A stretch of 64,000 nucleotides of DNA from Gnetum montanum (lineage: Eukaryota > Streptophyta > Gnetopsida > Gnetales > Gnetaceae): contig MNCI01010136.1 in assembly GCA_015680685.1 (NCBI GenBank), positions 186,370-250,369 on the forward strand, in the 5' to 3' direction. Below, in pieces: positions 1-12,213 of the stretch (the stretch's first letter is position 1; the number at the start of each line of letters is the position of its first letter). The position numbers and the translations under genes were made by a program. The notes under the pieces were generated by a model. The model worked only from the letters and a program-made list of their open reading frames with translations. It ran no database searches and was not told where the DNA came from.

Positions 1-510
1 CCTCATTGGTATATTTAATTATAATTCTATGGTTTAGTATAATATAGTGTTATTTTCCCATCCTAGAAATACTAACTTGTGTGTTTTACAAGATAGGTAT
101 GTTCAACATTCAACTTTTTGAGTGCCTAAGGACACTTATAGGTGTGGTTATACAAGGGCATTAAGGGCTGAAGCCTGCTTTGAGGAGGATCCACTTGTAT
201 AACTTTTGTACCTCATGCCTAATGACCAATTCCACATCATCTTGTGCCTCTACGACACTTTAATGACCATGTTTACTTTCCACAAGTTTCATAATCTAAC
301 CATATGTTTGATAATTCTCACTACCACCTTGTATACATCTCATTAATCTTCTTTGCCCAAGATTCCTTCTTTATGAAAAGTGACCACCATATTTTCAAAA
401 TTTGAGCATTATCTATGACCATAGATCCTTTAGATAACTTATACATCTTCCAAACTATCCAACTAACTTAACTTTTTCACCAAAAATTGTAGAAAAATTA
501 GAAGTTTTCT

Positions 511-590
511 ACCATGACATCACATCTACAATGTTGCATGACCTACGATTTCACATCTATGATGTCATGGTGATAAAAATTTATATATAC
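511..590 (+). promoter_or_regulatory. internal promoter of accessory ORF, copy 1
   Basis: A TATA box (TTATATATAC, 581-590) precedes the accessory frame. Just upstream, ACCATGACATCA (511-522) and its exact inverse TGATGTCATGGT (560-571) form a perfect 12-bp inverted repeat. The second copy has a matching TATA at 24,070-24,078. The arrangement of repeated ATGAT/GATAT-like words followed by TATA resembles the U3 of the LTRs in this family. Promoter function is inferred. Confidence 0.45.
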
Positions 591-1042
591 ACATAGGGAG
601 TTAGAATTTTTTTTATTCTCACATTTCAAGGCAAGAGAAGTTCATGCTATTTTTCTAAGAGCTAATGCCCAAACTTCCAATCTTCATAACTTCCTTACTA
701 ATGCTATGATTTACATGATTTTGAATCTTTATGATCCCGAAGTGCTCAACTTAGTTGTGGGAGAGAGAATTGCACATAGATAGGTGAAATTGGGCCAAAA
801 TTTTCTAATGTTGAAAGAGTATATTAAGGGTCAGTATAAGAGAAAATAATAATATTTTAATCAAATTAAGGAAACAAGGGTATTTTTTTGAATTTTTCTA
901 ACTCTGCAATCATAATAAGAATCATAAGTAATAATGAGGATTAAAACATTGGATTAAATTAAGGATCCAGAAAAGGATAATGAACTGTAAAAACCTATTT
1001 AAAATCCATGGATACACTTAGATGAATCTTTGATGATTACAA

Positions 1043-3826
1043 ATGACTCCCAAAAGATCCATAGTAGATGAACCCTCATAGCTTGGAAACAAAAGATCAT
1101 AAGGTTGAGGCAGAGGGCAAGCTGGAGAAAAAAGTTCATTAACAAAACATGCAAAGTAGGAGGCCTAATCCTTCAATATACATCAACAAAATTCTACTAG
1201 AGAACAATATGCATAAGCTAAGGTAGAGATACCACTGGCTCATAAATAAGGACAACACCTCATGTTATTAACTAAGTATCTCTAAGCAATACAAGAGAAA
1301 TCTATCATGTCCATAGTCATTATGGAAGTAAATTTTCAATAGTTCATGGAGTTTGTGCCAGAAGTTGTAAAAACACAACTCTAAGCCTCTCCCTTACGGT
1401 GTACTTTATCAAGACATGATGCATGGTACTTGGAAGAAGTTTATCAGTTTTGGAAAAACAAACAAGATATGCAACTATCAAGATTAAGGAAGTTTCAATG
1501 CCCTATTCTGTAGAAGATATTACCAAGGTATGTAACATCCCAAATGTCAAAGCCAGTGGAGCATAAATATCCCCCAAGTCTCAAAGAAGCTATGGCTACA
1601 AAGAGCTTATGGGAAAGAAGATAAGGATTATAATGAATTAATTACTAAGGAGAAGATCTATTTCAAGATTGGGACTTACCACCTATTCCCAACCAAGAAA
1701 CTCAACAAGATCTCCAGTTATGCATTCAAGAAGAAGTACAATCATGATGGGAAAATTCAATGCTAACATAGCACATATGCTCTTCCTAGAGAGCCAAAGA
1801 AAGTTGAAAGATAAGAAGGTAGGGAAAATTGCATTATCATTTTCTTGCCTAATTAGAAAGTTTTGCAAACAAGTGGGAATCTTAGGATATACCAATGATG
1901 TTCTAAGGAAAGCTCAAAATACATCCTACATGGAGATGTTTAAACTAGTGTCACCAAAGAAGGATTAGCTAGAGAAGCTAGTAGGCACTAAGGGAGCAAT
2001 AAGTTCTACACCCATAGGTAACATTTCAAGTACTTGATAGCAACAACAGGCAGGACCTAGTGGGTTAACACCTACTGTTGATAGGCCTAAATAGAAAGCT
2101 CCAGCTACACAACAAGACTATAGACTTGCAATGAGTCACTTGCAACAAATAGTAGAAACTATTGGTTGGGAATTAAGGGAAGGTTTTGCTCTATACCAAG
2201 TAAGGGACAACTCTGTAGGGCCTACAACATCCATAGGACTTGTCAGTGGGCAAGTATCTTTATAAGAAAGAGGGGAAAATTACTAGGCACATCAAATCTT
2301 AGGGAATGTTGCATCATTTCATGTAATGTTAGAAATTAGGGAAGGCATCATACTAGTGGTCATGTAACACCATGATGTAGTAGGAGAAACAAAAGTGATC
2401 ATTGATCATATCAAAGAATCCTTTAATATTCTTGTTGTGTCATTGGCAAATATTACTAGAGCTAGAGACGTGCAAATATTAGCTGGAACATCCATGACCC
2501 TAGTAGAGCATGAAGATGTCCTTGATCAACTACTACAAAAGAGCCAAGTTATGTAAAATCTCTTTCATATTCCTAGTGATATCACTACAGTGGAGTTAGA
2601 TCTTATCTCAAAAAAGGGTAAACTAGTCATGATAGAAATAAGGGTAGAACATGAAAAGAATGAAGTGCAAAGGTTGTGAGTTGAATTAGCAGCTTTAAGA
2701 GTAGAAAAAAGAGACCTTGTACATAATGTAGCCTTGGACCAGTAAGAAGCTTTCACTATTGAATAGGTTAGGTAGCTGAGAGCAAGAAATACTTAAGTTT
2801 AAATGGAAAAAGAAAAGGCTATGTAAAACACATTTGTAACTGAAGCACAAACATATGCACATGCTAAAGCCAGCAGTACCTTGGAGGAAGAGAATAAAAA
2901 GATTGTTGCTGATAACACAAGGTTGATAGATGTCAAAGAATGTTCTTGAAGAAAGTATTCATCAACTATAAAAATAATGTTTTAGAATCAACCAAGATAT
3001 GAATAAATTGCTCCAAGAAAATAGAATCCTATCAATAGAAGAAGTTTGCGTAATACACTAGAAGTCAGTAATTGAAATAAGAGTGGGGTAAAATGAGGCT
3101 AAAAAGCATGAAAAGCTCAAGAAAAACTTTAGGGATTAGGTGGGCATGTATAAGCAGATCAATGAGAAAGAGATCAAAATGGCCAAGGCCAAAATCAATT
3201 CAATTACAACATAAACACTAGACTAGCAACTACTTATGGACAACCTTCTCCATGTCCACTAAACTAAAGTAAAAAATAAGGACCTATAGATAGAAAATCT
3301 CATAGAATACATGGGATTAGCAAACCTTTGGTATGCTAATTTGGTCATGTTAATAATAGGATGGCTAGGAAATGATTTTGAGCAGTAGCTAGCAATAGTT
3401 TATGTAATGTATGAAAAAGAGTTTGCAAATCAAAAGGATGCATAGTAGAAACTACATGTTACAAACTTTGAGCTTGAAATAGTCAAAGCCAACTACCAAG
3501 GATAGAAGGATGTAGTAGCAAACCTAGCACGCCAAATGAATGACTACTAAGAACTAAGAAAGGTGGCCAGGGCATTTGAGAAAGAAAGGAGATAGTTTGT
3601 GGCTTGATATGTGAAGGCTAACAAGATGTTCCCATAACTACCATGCCCATGGAATGTACTAATGCCATCAAAAATTATAGAATTTGCATGGATGGTACAT
3701 GATCCTAGGAGATAAGAAGAGAAGCTTTCGATGCTCCTAAATCGATATCAATTTTAGAAGCTTGATGATAAGGAAAATAAGCCAATGGAGAAGCCTCCAT
3801 TGCCTAGAATATAAAGACTACATCAA
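1043..3826 (+). pseudogene. accessory ORF of Athila-like element, copy 1 (decayed)
   Basis: The frame starts with Met-Thr-Pro-Lys and can be followed, with many in-frame TAG/TAA stops, to about 3826. The best-preserved open part is 1669-1968, rich in Lys and aromatic residues. It matches copy 2 around 25,300-25,550, with shared words such as LFLE, KQVGILGYTNDV and PPKKD or SPKKD. After a Pro/Thr/Gly-rich linker the remainder (about 2300-3750) is Lys/Glu/Leu-rich and coiled-coil-like. No membrane segment is evident, so it is not an obvious envelope protein. Many stops are TAG or TAA where copy 2 has CAA or CAG, which is typical of methylated-cytosine decay. The function is unknown; it resembles plant retroelement-associated ORFs only in general layout. 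Confidence 0.55.
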
Positions 3827-4040
3827 GCTATTTTGTTTTTTGTTTTTGTTTTATGGTCAAATGTGTTCAGCATGCTATGCATGATAATTTTGTAAAAACA
3901 CCACTCGAATCACAATGCGGCACTCAGAGTCCTATATATAGGTAGTTATGTCAAGTTGAGTATACCTCCTAATTTTGTAACAAACTCTATCCTCCATTTG
4001 TTTTAACTTGAGGATCAGTTTCTAGTCAATTGTAAAGATA

Positions 4041-4935
4041 TGATAATACCAATTTTTTTCAAACATGATATCATATCTACGATATTATATCAATGATATT
4101 GTAGTTACGATATTGTAGCCCTACCTACGTCATCATTGATACAATGTATCAGGAATTGTGTAGCCCTATAAATACAAAGACTTGGTCACATCAGTGACAC
4201 AATTTTATTTCATCCCTTAGCAAAACTGTTGTAATTTTTTTTCTTAGCTTACACTTAGTGATAGAGTGAATGCCCATAGTGTAATGTTAAGCAAATGTAC
4301 GACATGTTTATTTGAGTGGATTATACTTGGGCACAATTCATAAGTAGAAATAAAGATCAAGATTATTTTCCACCATTGCAACATCCAGATAGTTCTTTTA
4401 TTTTACTTGGGCAATTTCTTACTTAGTTTAATTCCCATGTTTATTTTACCTTAGTTCTTTACATTTTTAAAGCACTTTACTTTTCATATTCATTAGTAAG
4501 GTGGAATGAGTAAGACTGGTTTTGAGCATATAATTATATTGATTTGGTAATCCAGTAGTGGTTTCGCTTAAAATGCTCAATAGTGAATTCATTGGTAATC
4601 TTAGTAATGGTTACATGAGCCCAAGATGTGTACAAAAAATAAGGAATGGATGCTCATCACCATTGGATAAAGTAGGTTTACATTTCTATTCAGAGTTAAC
4701 CTCACTTTTACTATGAAAGAAATTAGAAGTAGATTGAGCCAACAACGTAAACAAATCATATGCCTCACTAAGAGTTAAAGTATACAATTGCACTTCACTA
4801 ACTCAAAGTGGGAAGAAAATGATCACAAATCTACAATCAACTCCTAGCATACTTACATTATCCATCCATGAATTGTGCACATGCACGCACTCATGACTTG
4901 TATGGTGGAGTGTGGGAATACCCTAACACTTAACA
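4041..4935 (+). repeat. LTR of Athila-like element, shared between units 1 and 2
   Basis: It begins TGATAATACC after a purine-rich stretch and ends near TACCCTAACACTTAACA, which aligns with the LTR end TACCTCGCCACTCATCA of the other copies. It contains GATAT-rich U3 words (4064-4115), a TATA box (TATAAATA, 4167-4174) and the conserved block with CTTTATTCGAG-like and AATAAAGA words about 150 bp later. No primer site follows. The sequence jumps straight into the middle of the protease frame at about 4936, so leader, gag and the protease start have been deleted. Confidence 0.7.
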
Positions 4936-5460
4936 ACTAAAGAAAAGCAACATCAAACTAGAGCTTGTGGATCAATCAATTGTTGTCCTACTTGAATAGG
5001 TGGAAGATGTCATCATCACTATAAGTGGCTGGTCCTATCCTACTGATTTTCTTGTCATCCACAAGGGAAAAAATAAAGGAGAATTTCTTATAATTATGGG
5101 AAGGGCATGAATTAGCACAATAGATGCTAAGCTAGAAAATAGAGACTTGTCCTTGGAAATCTCCAAGAAAGATGAAGTTAGAGTCATACAATAACATAGA
5201 GTTTCATGTATCACATATAATAATAATGGGTGTAATTGTGTGTAGAAAATTTGGGCTATGAAAGATAATGCCATCACAACATTCAATAGATGTATAGAAA
5301 ATATGTGTGTACAAAAGTGTCTATATGCAGTAGTCACTCAACAAGAAGGCATCCATTGGCTAGTAATTAAAGAAGAAACCAAATCCAATAGATGCATGGA
5401 ACTAACAAATAAAATCACAAGTACGTATGTAGAAGAAATTGATAAGTTAGAATAGCTTAA
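4936..5460 (+). pseudogene. aspartic protease, C-terminal half (Athila-like)
   Basis: Read with interruptions, this matches the second half of the protease encoded on the opposite strand at 15,234-15,809 and 19,423-19,971. Shared words include KSNI, LEL(V/A)DQSI, VEDV/VEDI, DFLVI and IIMGR before a Ser-Thr-Ile-Asp segment. The catalytic Asp-Ser/Thr-Gly region would lie upstream and is missing because the LTR is fused here. Several TAG stops are present. The open piece 5258-5455 continues towards RT. Confidence 0.65.
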
Positions 5461-5559
5461 AAGACCACCTCTTTACATTGAATCACATTAAGAGGAAGAT
5501 ATTGAATGGGAAAGACTAGAGATACAAGAGACTTATGAATGAGAATCCTTAAAACTGAA

Positions 5560-6600
5560 AGCCCTATAGGATATGCTTGAATATGCTTTTCTAAACCATA
5601 AAAAACTAGTATTTATAAATGTTAAACTTGATAAGGAAAAAAAGAGAAAATTATTGGAAGTGGTAAGTAAATGGCCAACTACTTTTGCATGGTTCTATAA
5701 GGAGATCACTGGAATTAATTTATGTATATTCCAACATTGAATCTATATATATCCAACTATCAAACTACACTACCAACCTCAATGAAGGTTTAGCCAAAAG
5801 CTTAAGGAAGTTGTTAAGAAAGATGTAGAAAAACTATTGAGAGAAGGCTTCATGTATCCTATAGTAGAGAGTGAATGGGTTAGTTCATCAGTCATTGTAC
5901 TAAAGAAGGATAGTAAATAGAGGGTTTGATTTGATTTTCAGTTGTTAAACATGGAAACATTCAATGACCATCTCTCTCTACCATTTATCAACTAGGTCCT
6001 TCATACTATAGTAGGACACTAGTATTACAATTTTTTAGAAGAATATAATGGGTACAATCAAATTTACATTGCACTAGAAGACCAAGAAAAAACCACATTT
6101 ATCAATCCATGGGGGGACGTTTGCATACAAACAAATGCCCTTTGGCTTATGTAATGCACTTGCTACATTTCAAAGACTTGTACTCAGCATCTTCTAGAAG
6201 CAAATTGGCAATGGGGTTGAAGTCTTTATGGACAACTTCTCCACCTATGGAGTAGATTTTAAATAAGCCTTGGACCATTTGGATCAGATACTGAAAAGAT
6301 GTGTAGAAACCAATCTAAAGCTCAATAGGTAAAAAATTCATTTAATGGTTCAAGATGGTATAGTTATGGGATAAAAAGTATCTCATAAGGAAATAGAGGT
6401 AGAACCAAAGAAGTTCAGAGTCATCTAGAACATCACTCAAAGGCCAAAAATTGTCAAAGATGTTAGTTCATTTATAGCCTACAAAGGATACTACAAAAGA
6501 TTCATTGAAAAATTTTTAAAAATTGTGAAATCACTGGTAGAATTAACTAAGAAAGATGCACCATTTCTATGGATAGAAAATGTGAGAAAGCATTTGGAAC
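5560..6600 (+). pseudogene. reverse transcriptase, Athila-like, decayed
   Basis: A broken frame carries recognisable Ty3/gypsy RT blocks in order: LREGF with a Pro-Ile-Val-Glu-Ser segment, a Val-Ser-Ser-Ser-Val-Ile-Val-Leu-Lys-Lys block, a Tyr-Asn-Gln-Ile block, and the catalytic region reading FMDN instead of the usual F/Y-MDD (about 6222-6233). This is followed by a Leu-Lys-Arg-Cys-x-Glu-Thr-Asn-Leu segment and a His-Leu-Met-Val-Gln-Asp-Gly-Ile-Val segment that are typical of the Athila lineage. There are frameshifts around 6110-6200 and several stops, so no active enzyme can be made. Confidence 0.75.
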
Positions 6601-7064
6601 TTTAAAATAGAAACTAATCAAGGCACCAATCCTTCGAGCTTTATATTGGTCAAATCCTTTCCACATTATGATGGATGCTTCAAACTATGCACTGGCAGTA
6701 GTACTGACTCAATTGGATGAGCAAAAAAGACCTTATTATATATATTGCACTAGTTGAAGCATCATCGGGGCACAAGTTAACTACACCACAACATAAAAGG
6801 AGCTAATGACCATGGTGTATGCACTTAAAAAAATTCAAACATTATGTGCTTGAATACCTTGTTTATGTGCACACAAATCATACTACCATAAGATTTCTAA
6901 TGAACAAGTCAACAATTAGTCATAGAGTGATAAGATGCCTAGTTATCTTACAAACATTTGATATCACCATGATCGATAAGAAAGGAACTGAAAATGTGGT
7001 ATCAGATCATTTATCAAGGCTAAGATTGGAACCCCAAGAGAATGATGAACCATTGTCAAATTAG
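6600..7064 (+). pseudogene. RNase H domain of Athila-like pol
   Basis: This follows RT in the usual order. Visible are a decayed N-terminal block (MMDASNYALAVVLTQ-like around 6670-6715), a frameshifted middle and the open piece 6819-7064. The latter has KFKHYVLEY, VHTNHTTIRFL, a Thr-Ile-Ser-His-Arg segment and the closing GTENVVSDHLSRL that precedes integrase in Ty3/gypsy elements. The usual position of the tether between RNase H and integrase follows at 7065-7140. It is non-functional because of stops and frameshifts. Confidence 0.75.
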
Positions 7065-7139
7065 TTTCCTAATGAATAATTATTTACAAAATTAAAAATG
7101 GCTATTAAATCAAAAAGAAAGTTATAGATTACTGATTAC

Positions 7140-8400
7140 ATGACTTATGTCACTACACAAGAGCTTCTTGTTAAGTGGAATAGGAAATATAAAGAAAAGT
7201 TCCTCCACAAAGTAAAAAGATATATGGAAATCAATGAAAAGCTTTACAAGATATGCGTTGATGGGTTAATAAGGTGGTGCATTCCAAAAAAGAATAAGCA
7301 AAGAGTCCTACAAGATGTATACAAAGGACTATGTGGTGGTCACTATGTAGGAAAAAGGACAACATTAAAATTGGTGATGGCAGGCTACTTTTTGCCTACC
7401 ATATTTAGGGATGTGCAACCTACCATATTCAAGGATGCACATCGATTTTCATAGTCTTGTAAAATATATCAAAGAGATGAAGGGCTTACAACTAGAAATG
7501 AAGGGCCACAATAGTGAATACAACCATTGAAACCTTTCAACATTTGGAGAATTGATTTCATGGGTCCCATCACATCAATGTCAAATGGAAAGTCTTATAT
7601 TATAGTAATATTTTATTATTATAAAAAGTAGGTAGAAGCAACTGTAGTTAAGAATAGTACAACCAAAACAATTGCTAAATTCTTTTAACAACATATAGTG
7701 AATAGATTTAGAGTAGCACACATGCTTACATTTGATAATGGGACCCATTTTATGGAAGCTACAATCAAAAGGCTAATGCAACAACTTGGAGTGAATCACA
7801 AATTAACTACACCATACCATCCCCAAGAAAATGGTTAAGTAGAAGTTACTAATCGAGAGATCACAAGAATATTAACTAGAATAGTTAGTCATTATAGTAA
7901 GGATTGGAGCATGAAAATTAATGATGCTCTATGGGCATATAGATCCACTTGGAAACTTCCTATAGGGTATTTCTCATATGAGTTAGTTTATGGTAAACTA
8001 CTTATGTTACTGATCCAAGTAGAACTCAATACCATTTCTACTACTAGTATACTTGACCTCGAGTTAAATCTAGCTCAAAGAGAGCACCTCATGAATCTTA
8101 ATCTTTGAGACAAAACCGATTGGTAGTCCAAATGAGTAATGGAATTTACAAAAACTACTGTAAATTTAGGCATGATGCTAGAATAAGATAAGTGTCAATT
8201 AAGTTGGGAAATTAAGTTCTCTACTATAATCCTAGCCATATCCTGTAAAAGGTTAAGTTTCAAACCTTATGGGAAGGACCTTACATCATCCATGCTATGT
8301 ATTGATTTGGCACCATGCATATCTAGCATCCATCAACCTCAAAAAAGTTGATCCTTGTCAATATTCAACAAATAAAACCATACCATGACTTTTCCTACTC
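7140..8400 (+). pseudogene. integrase of Athila-like element (zinc finger, core, C-terminal part)
   Basis: The open piece 7140-7454 has the HHCC zinc-finger lead-in (GLCGGHYVGKRTTLK, then AGYF) and breaks near the Cys-x2-Cys part. The core (about 7530-8108) shows Asp in WRIDFMGPI, Asp-Asn-Gly in TFDNGTHF, and a Pro-Tyr-His-Pro-Gln-Glu-Asn-Gly block with a stop next to the catalytic Glu. Then come NDALWAYRSTWK and a Tyr-Glu-Leu-Val-Tyr-Gly segment, which are hallmarks of plant gypsy integrases. The C-terminal region (8110-8400) retains WEGPYIIHAMY-like words. Multiple stops are present. Confidence 0.8.
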
Positions 8401-9371
8401 TCTTAAGGACTCCACCCTCTCTACCAAGCTAATTAGCACTTGATCAATCTTCCAAATACCCAATTTTCCTAATAGTCATAGGGATATCAAATGTGACACT
8501 TAGGCATGAATTTCCATATGACATTTTTCTACATTTTACCTTTTTACATTTTTACAAACTTTTATGTTTTTTCAAACTTTTATCCATTTTTTTATATTTT
8601 TTCCATTTCTTAATCATTTTTCTTTCTTTGATATCTTTTAAATTCTTTCTACATTTTTCCATTCATCATTTTTCTACAATTTTTCATCATCTTTTTTAGA
8701 CATATTTTTGTTTAATTTTCTAATAAAGTGTAAGGAATAAAGTAAGATGTAGTTCCAATAATGTGAATTTTACCCTATATTATCAAATCATTGAAGGATT
8801 GATTCTATATACAATGAGACCACATCATCCATCCACTCATTTTCAATAATAAGAGATTCCTACCATGGAAATAATGATATTATTTCCATAATAACACTAA
8901 TCTAAACTTGTGATCATTATGCCTAGATAGAAAAGTGAAGAACTAAGTGGAAAGGAAAAGGATGTGACATTAAGGGAATTTGTGGATTCTCTAAGGCTAC
9001 AACTATAAGTCTTATTCTACTATTAATTTGTATTATTTACTTGAGTTTTAACGCAAAATGGAAGTATTTATAAAATAAGTGCTACCTTACCATGTCATTA
9101 GAAAGACATGTTACCCATGCATGAAGGCACTTCTTTGTCTAATGGCGAAGTCTTCTTTAAAAAATAAAATGTGCTAATAATAAAACTACTTCCTTGAACT
9201 TACCAAATGTCAATACTCCTTATAGTTGTAATAGTCTTGTGGTTGCTAGTTTTTGAATGATGCAATGCGATGTCATTAGTAAGTGGGATGGACATGGTTT
9301 GAATCTTAAATGAAAGGCTAATGATCACTTTAACTATACATTACACATAGAATCCATTATGCCTATGATAA
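8401..9371 (+). other. 3' non-coding stretch after integrase, interrupted by the nested block
   Basis: No gene is seen. It begins with a T-rich, pyrimidine-biased tract (8490-8710) and continues as AT-rich DNA up to the sequence GATAA at 9367-9371, where the 14 kb block is inserted. The stretch resumes at 23,445 and leads into the second accessory-ORF copy, so it is the proximal 3' region of the same element. Confidence 0.55.
9367..9371. repeat. target-site duplication GATAA, left copy
   Basis: The five bases directly before the first LTR (starting TGATGAG at 9372) are GATAA. The same five bases follow the last LTR at 23,445-23,449. Five base pairs is the expected duplication length for Ty3/gypsy integrases. 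Confidence 0.8.
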
Positions 9372-10246
9372 TGATGAGTGGTGAGGTACCCCTACACTCA
9401 ACCATACGAATACGAGTGTAACACGCGCGATCCAGTCGAACTCTGCAGACTAAGTGCCTACACACCTCATGGAACACTTAAGGTTAATTATTCGTTGTCT
9501 TCCTAGACTTACTTGTATTTGTCATGGTGTATGGTTAAGTAAGTCCGAGGTATATGATTTTTATAGATTTTTCGTTTTATCTCCTATGCTATTGAGGTGA
9601 AGGGTTGAAGAGGTTAACTAACTAACTCTAACTAACTAACTAAGTCTAAATTAACCTAGCGTCAGCATCCGTTCCCACTTACTGTTCACACCCTGAACCA
9701 ATGCAACCGTGGTTACCAAACGCTAATTGTTGCTGGGATCACCACGTGTAACGCACATGCTCGAAGCGGTCGTACTGAGGCACTTAACTAGGAGAGAAGG
9801 GTTGAAAGAGAATTACTAACTAATAAAGCATGTAAATGAAAAATAGTAAATAACAATAAATAAAGTCCTAATTAGCCTATTCTATGCACTACAAGGTTTA
9901 TCCAAGAAGTTTGTCTTTATTGCCGTACACAAACTTGTGTTCAGGTACAATGTCTGCTCGAATAAAGATCCGTTCACTTTGGAGTTCCTACTGCGGGCAC
10001 ATGGAAAATATTCTATCTCTGGAGGGATCAAACTACCAGAGTTTCACTACGGTCTAAGCCTAGGATGGAAAACAAGGGAGACCTGCCTCTTATTTATAGA
10101 TACGACGGCGCACCGCGATATCGCATACGTGATATCGCAGGGGAAGACGCGATATCGCGTAAGCGATATCACGAGGGATGCGATATCACGATGGCCACGA
10201 TATCACGTATGCGATATCATGGCCCATGCGATATCGCCTCCCATCA
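9372..10246 (-). repeat. LTR 1 (outer 3' LTR of the block)
   Basis: On the + strand it starts TGATGAGTGGTGAGG and ends CTCCCATCA. On the - strand, the element's sense, it has a GATATC-rich U3, a TATA box (revcomp of 10,092-10,099) and the R/U5 block. It is 875 bp long. It aligns along its whole length with the LTRs at 12,214, 18,458 and 22,632. Confidence 0.85.
10117..10235 (-). promoter_or_regulatory. eight-fold GATATC array in U3 of LTR 1
   Basis: The palindrome GATATC occurs at 10,117, 10,131, 10,151, 10,165, 10,182, 10,199, 10,213 and 10,230. It is mostly embedded in GCGATATCRC, with spacings of 14-20 bp. The array ends about 18 bp upstream (- strand) of the TATA box. Position and regular repetition suggest transcription-factor sites; this role is inferred. 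Confidence 0.6.
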
Positions 10247-12213
10247 TACCTCCATGACTAAATGAAAACTCATCCTCGAGTTCCTTACAATAATATCGGG
10301 AAGGTATGGGATTATTGACTCAAATGGAACTAATGGGATGACATGTGAACAGATCATCATTATAAGATACAACAAAATTGGTGTTCATGACAACAAGAGT
10401 GAATACCTTATTACATTGACAGTAGGCCTTATTTGGTAGCTGAGAAAGAGAGAGAGAAAGAAGTGTTGCTGTTGCCAATGCCAAGATTGCGCCTTTCGTT
10501 GTCCATCCGTAAGCGCACCATCGATCTTGGTCCTTGCATAGCTGCTTCTAGCATTGCTCCATTCCAAGTGTTTCTTCCAGATCCCCTCCATTGTCATATA
10601 ATTACCATCTACACACACAACACAATCTTATATTAGCAAGGGTAAATGAATTTCAATGTAGTTGATACCTTGCTTTGGTGAAAGGTCCAATTGGCTGGGT
10701 TGTGGTATGGCTGATTGCGGATCTGGAGATGTATTAATGGTGACTACCAAAGGTGTAGGGGTTAGGAGAAAATCAAAAAAATTGGGCCTTGTACCCCCAT
10801 GACTAATTGTGAACCTCCGGTAGCGTTAAAATGGAGAAAGAAAAGGAACAAGAAAGATGAAGAAAATGGACAACTATGACATCGATGAAATGGATGTCAA
10901 GATGGGAATGAACAAAATAAAATTAATTGAAAAAATGTTAGGGGAAAGAAATTAACAGGTGCACGAAATAGGAATGTCAGTGGGTCCTCCCCAAAGTAGG
11001 CTCATGCCCTTAATGCCATGACAAACCCACATTCAAAGAGTCTGTAGGCTCTAGGAATGTCATTTGGAACAAGAGTTAAAGTCTTAACTATGAGAATTTA
11101 CCAAAAAGAAAACAATGTATCCACCAAAATATACACTAATGATACAACCAGCAATGAGGTGAATAATGGAGAGAAGGATGAAGAGAAGAGAATTGAATGG
11201 AATCCCAAGAACAAGGTGGTGTACAACCCCTTGTGTGTTGCATGATTAATGTGACTTAGCAAATCTCATTCCAACTCCAGCCTCAAACAATCCACTTCCA
11301 ATGACTTTGCATTAATGCATTCGGTCAATCCATCCACTTGAATAACAAGGATGCATCTCCAAAGTGTCACCACCATTTCGACGAAACAAATGAGGAGAGA
11401 ATGGGACGCGAGAAGGGCGTTAGTTAGAGGGAACATTTTTATTTTAGTTCCATAACCAGTGCTTGTAGCCCAAGGAATTATTTCATCTAAGGGGTGTGCT
11501 TTGAATTCTGACTTCTCTTTTTTTTTTTTGTTTTGGTTTTTGTGTTTTGTGTTTTTATGCGTGAGAACCAAACCATGCAAAGACTTCTTATTTTTATTGA
11601 CTCAACTTCCCAATGATTGGGTGACGTCAAAACGGTAAGAAAACTCAAGAAGAAAACATCCAAGCACCCAAGAGAATGGCCAACACAAAAGCATCAAGTT
11701 CCCTTGAAGTCACACCCTTTTCAATCCTTGAGTCCTTTCTTAGTTTGAGAAGTGCCTAGTCACCGATTCGTTAGAGTTCTTATTTAGAAAGGGATTGTAC
11801 ATTTCCAAGCTGAGAGAGACCATAGAATTGGTGGATGAATGAATGAAGTGAACTCATTGCCTGCTATATCAAAAGAAACATACCTTAGTATCAACATCAT
11901 CACTTAAAGGTAAAAACCAAACATTAGAAATCGATAAGAAAATAGTTCATACCATCGTGAAGAACACTTATTAAATGACAAGCTTACAAGGTGGATAACA
12001 CACACAAAAACACACACAAAAAATGGAAAAGTATAACGATGTTGTAAAACAAAAAGAAAAGTTAAAGAAATTTGTAAAACAAAAATGTGTAAGACAAAAA
12101 CGTGTAAAACAAAAATGTGTAAAACAAAAACATGCAAAACAAAAATGTGTAAAACAAAAACGTGTAAAAAAAATCAAAAAGAACTGAGGGCCTCCAATGA
12201 TCAGCATAGGTGG
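10247..12213 (-). other. non-coding module R, copy 1
   Basis: This 1.97 kb stretch matches 13,057-14,994 closely apart from indels. On the - strand it ends in a polypurine-like stretch (ATGGAGGTA) directly before LTR 1, so it is the 3' internal region of the non-autonomous element. It has no convincing gene: the open frames at 10,385-10,618, 11,057-11,245 and 11,266-11,580 are not conserved as long frames. At its left-hand - strand start it abuts LTR 2 without any primer site. Confidence 0.65.
12067..12170. repeat. 15-bp tandem repeat, copy 1
   Basis: About seven units of TGTGTAAAACAAAAA or CGTGTAAAACAAAAA follow one another. The matching place in the second module (14,884-14,950) has about four or five units, so the array varies in length between copies. 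It creates spurious Phe/Cys-rich frames on the - strand. Confidence 0.8.

Larger units (their letters stand above)
1..4040 (+). mobile_element. 3' internal region of an Athila-like element (unit 1), 5' truncated by the window edge
   Basis: This stretch aligns by eye, almost end to end, with 23,490-27,601. In both copies it holds a TATA-type promoter, a long coiled-coil-like accessory reading frame and a purine-rich end that runs into an LTR (here at 4041). In the second copy it lies downstream of integrase, so it is the region between integrase and the 3' LTR, where Athila elements often carry an extra gene. It shares the LTR at 4041-4935 with the next unit, so the two units are in tandem. 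It is heavily decayed. Confidence 0.7.

Noticed and set aside
8493-8699. Phe-rich open frame resembling transmembrane helices downstream of integrase (possible env)
   Set aside because: It is a T-rich low-complexity tract, and the corresponding Athila env position is occupied by the accessory frame further on.
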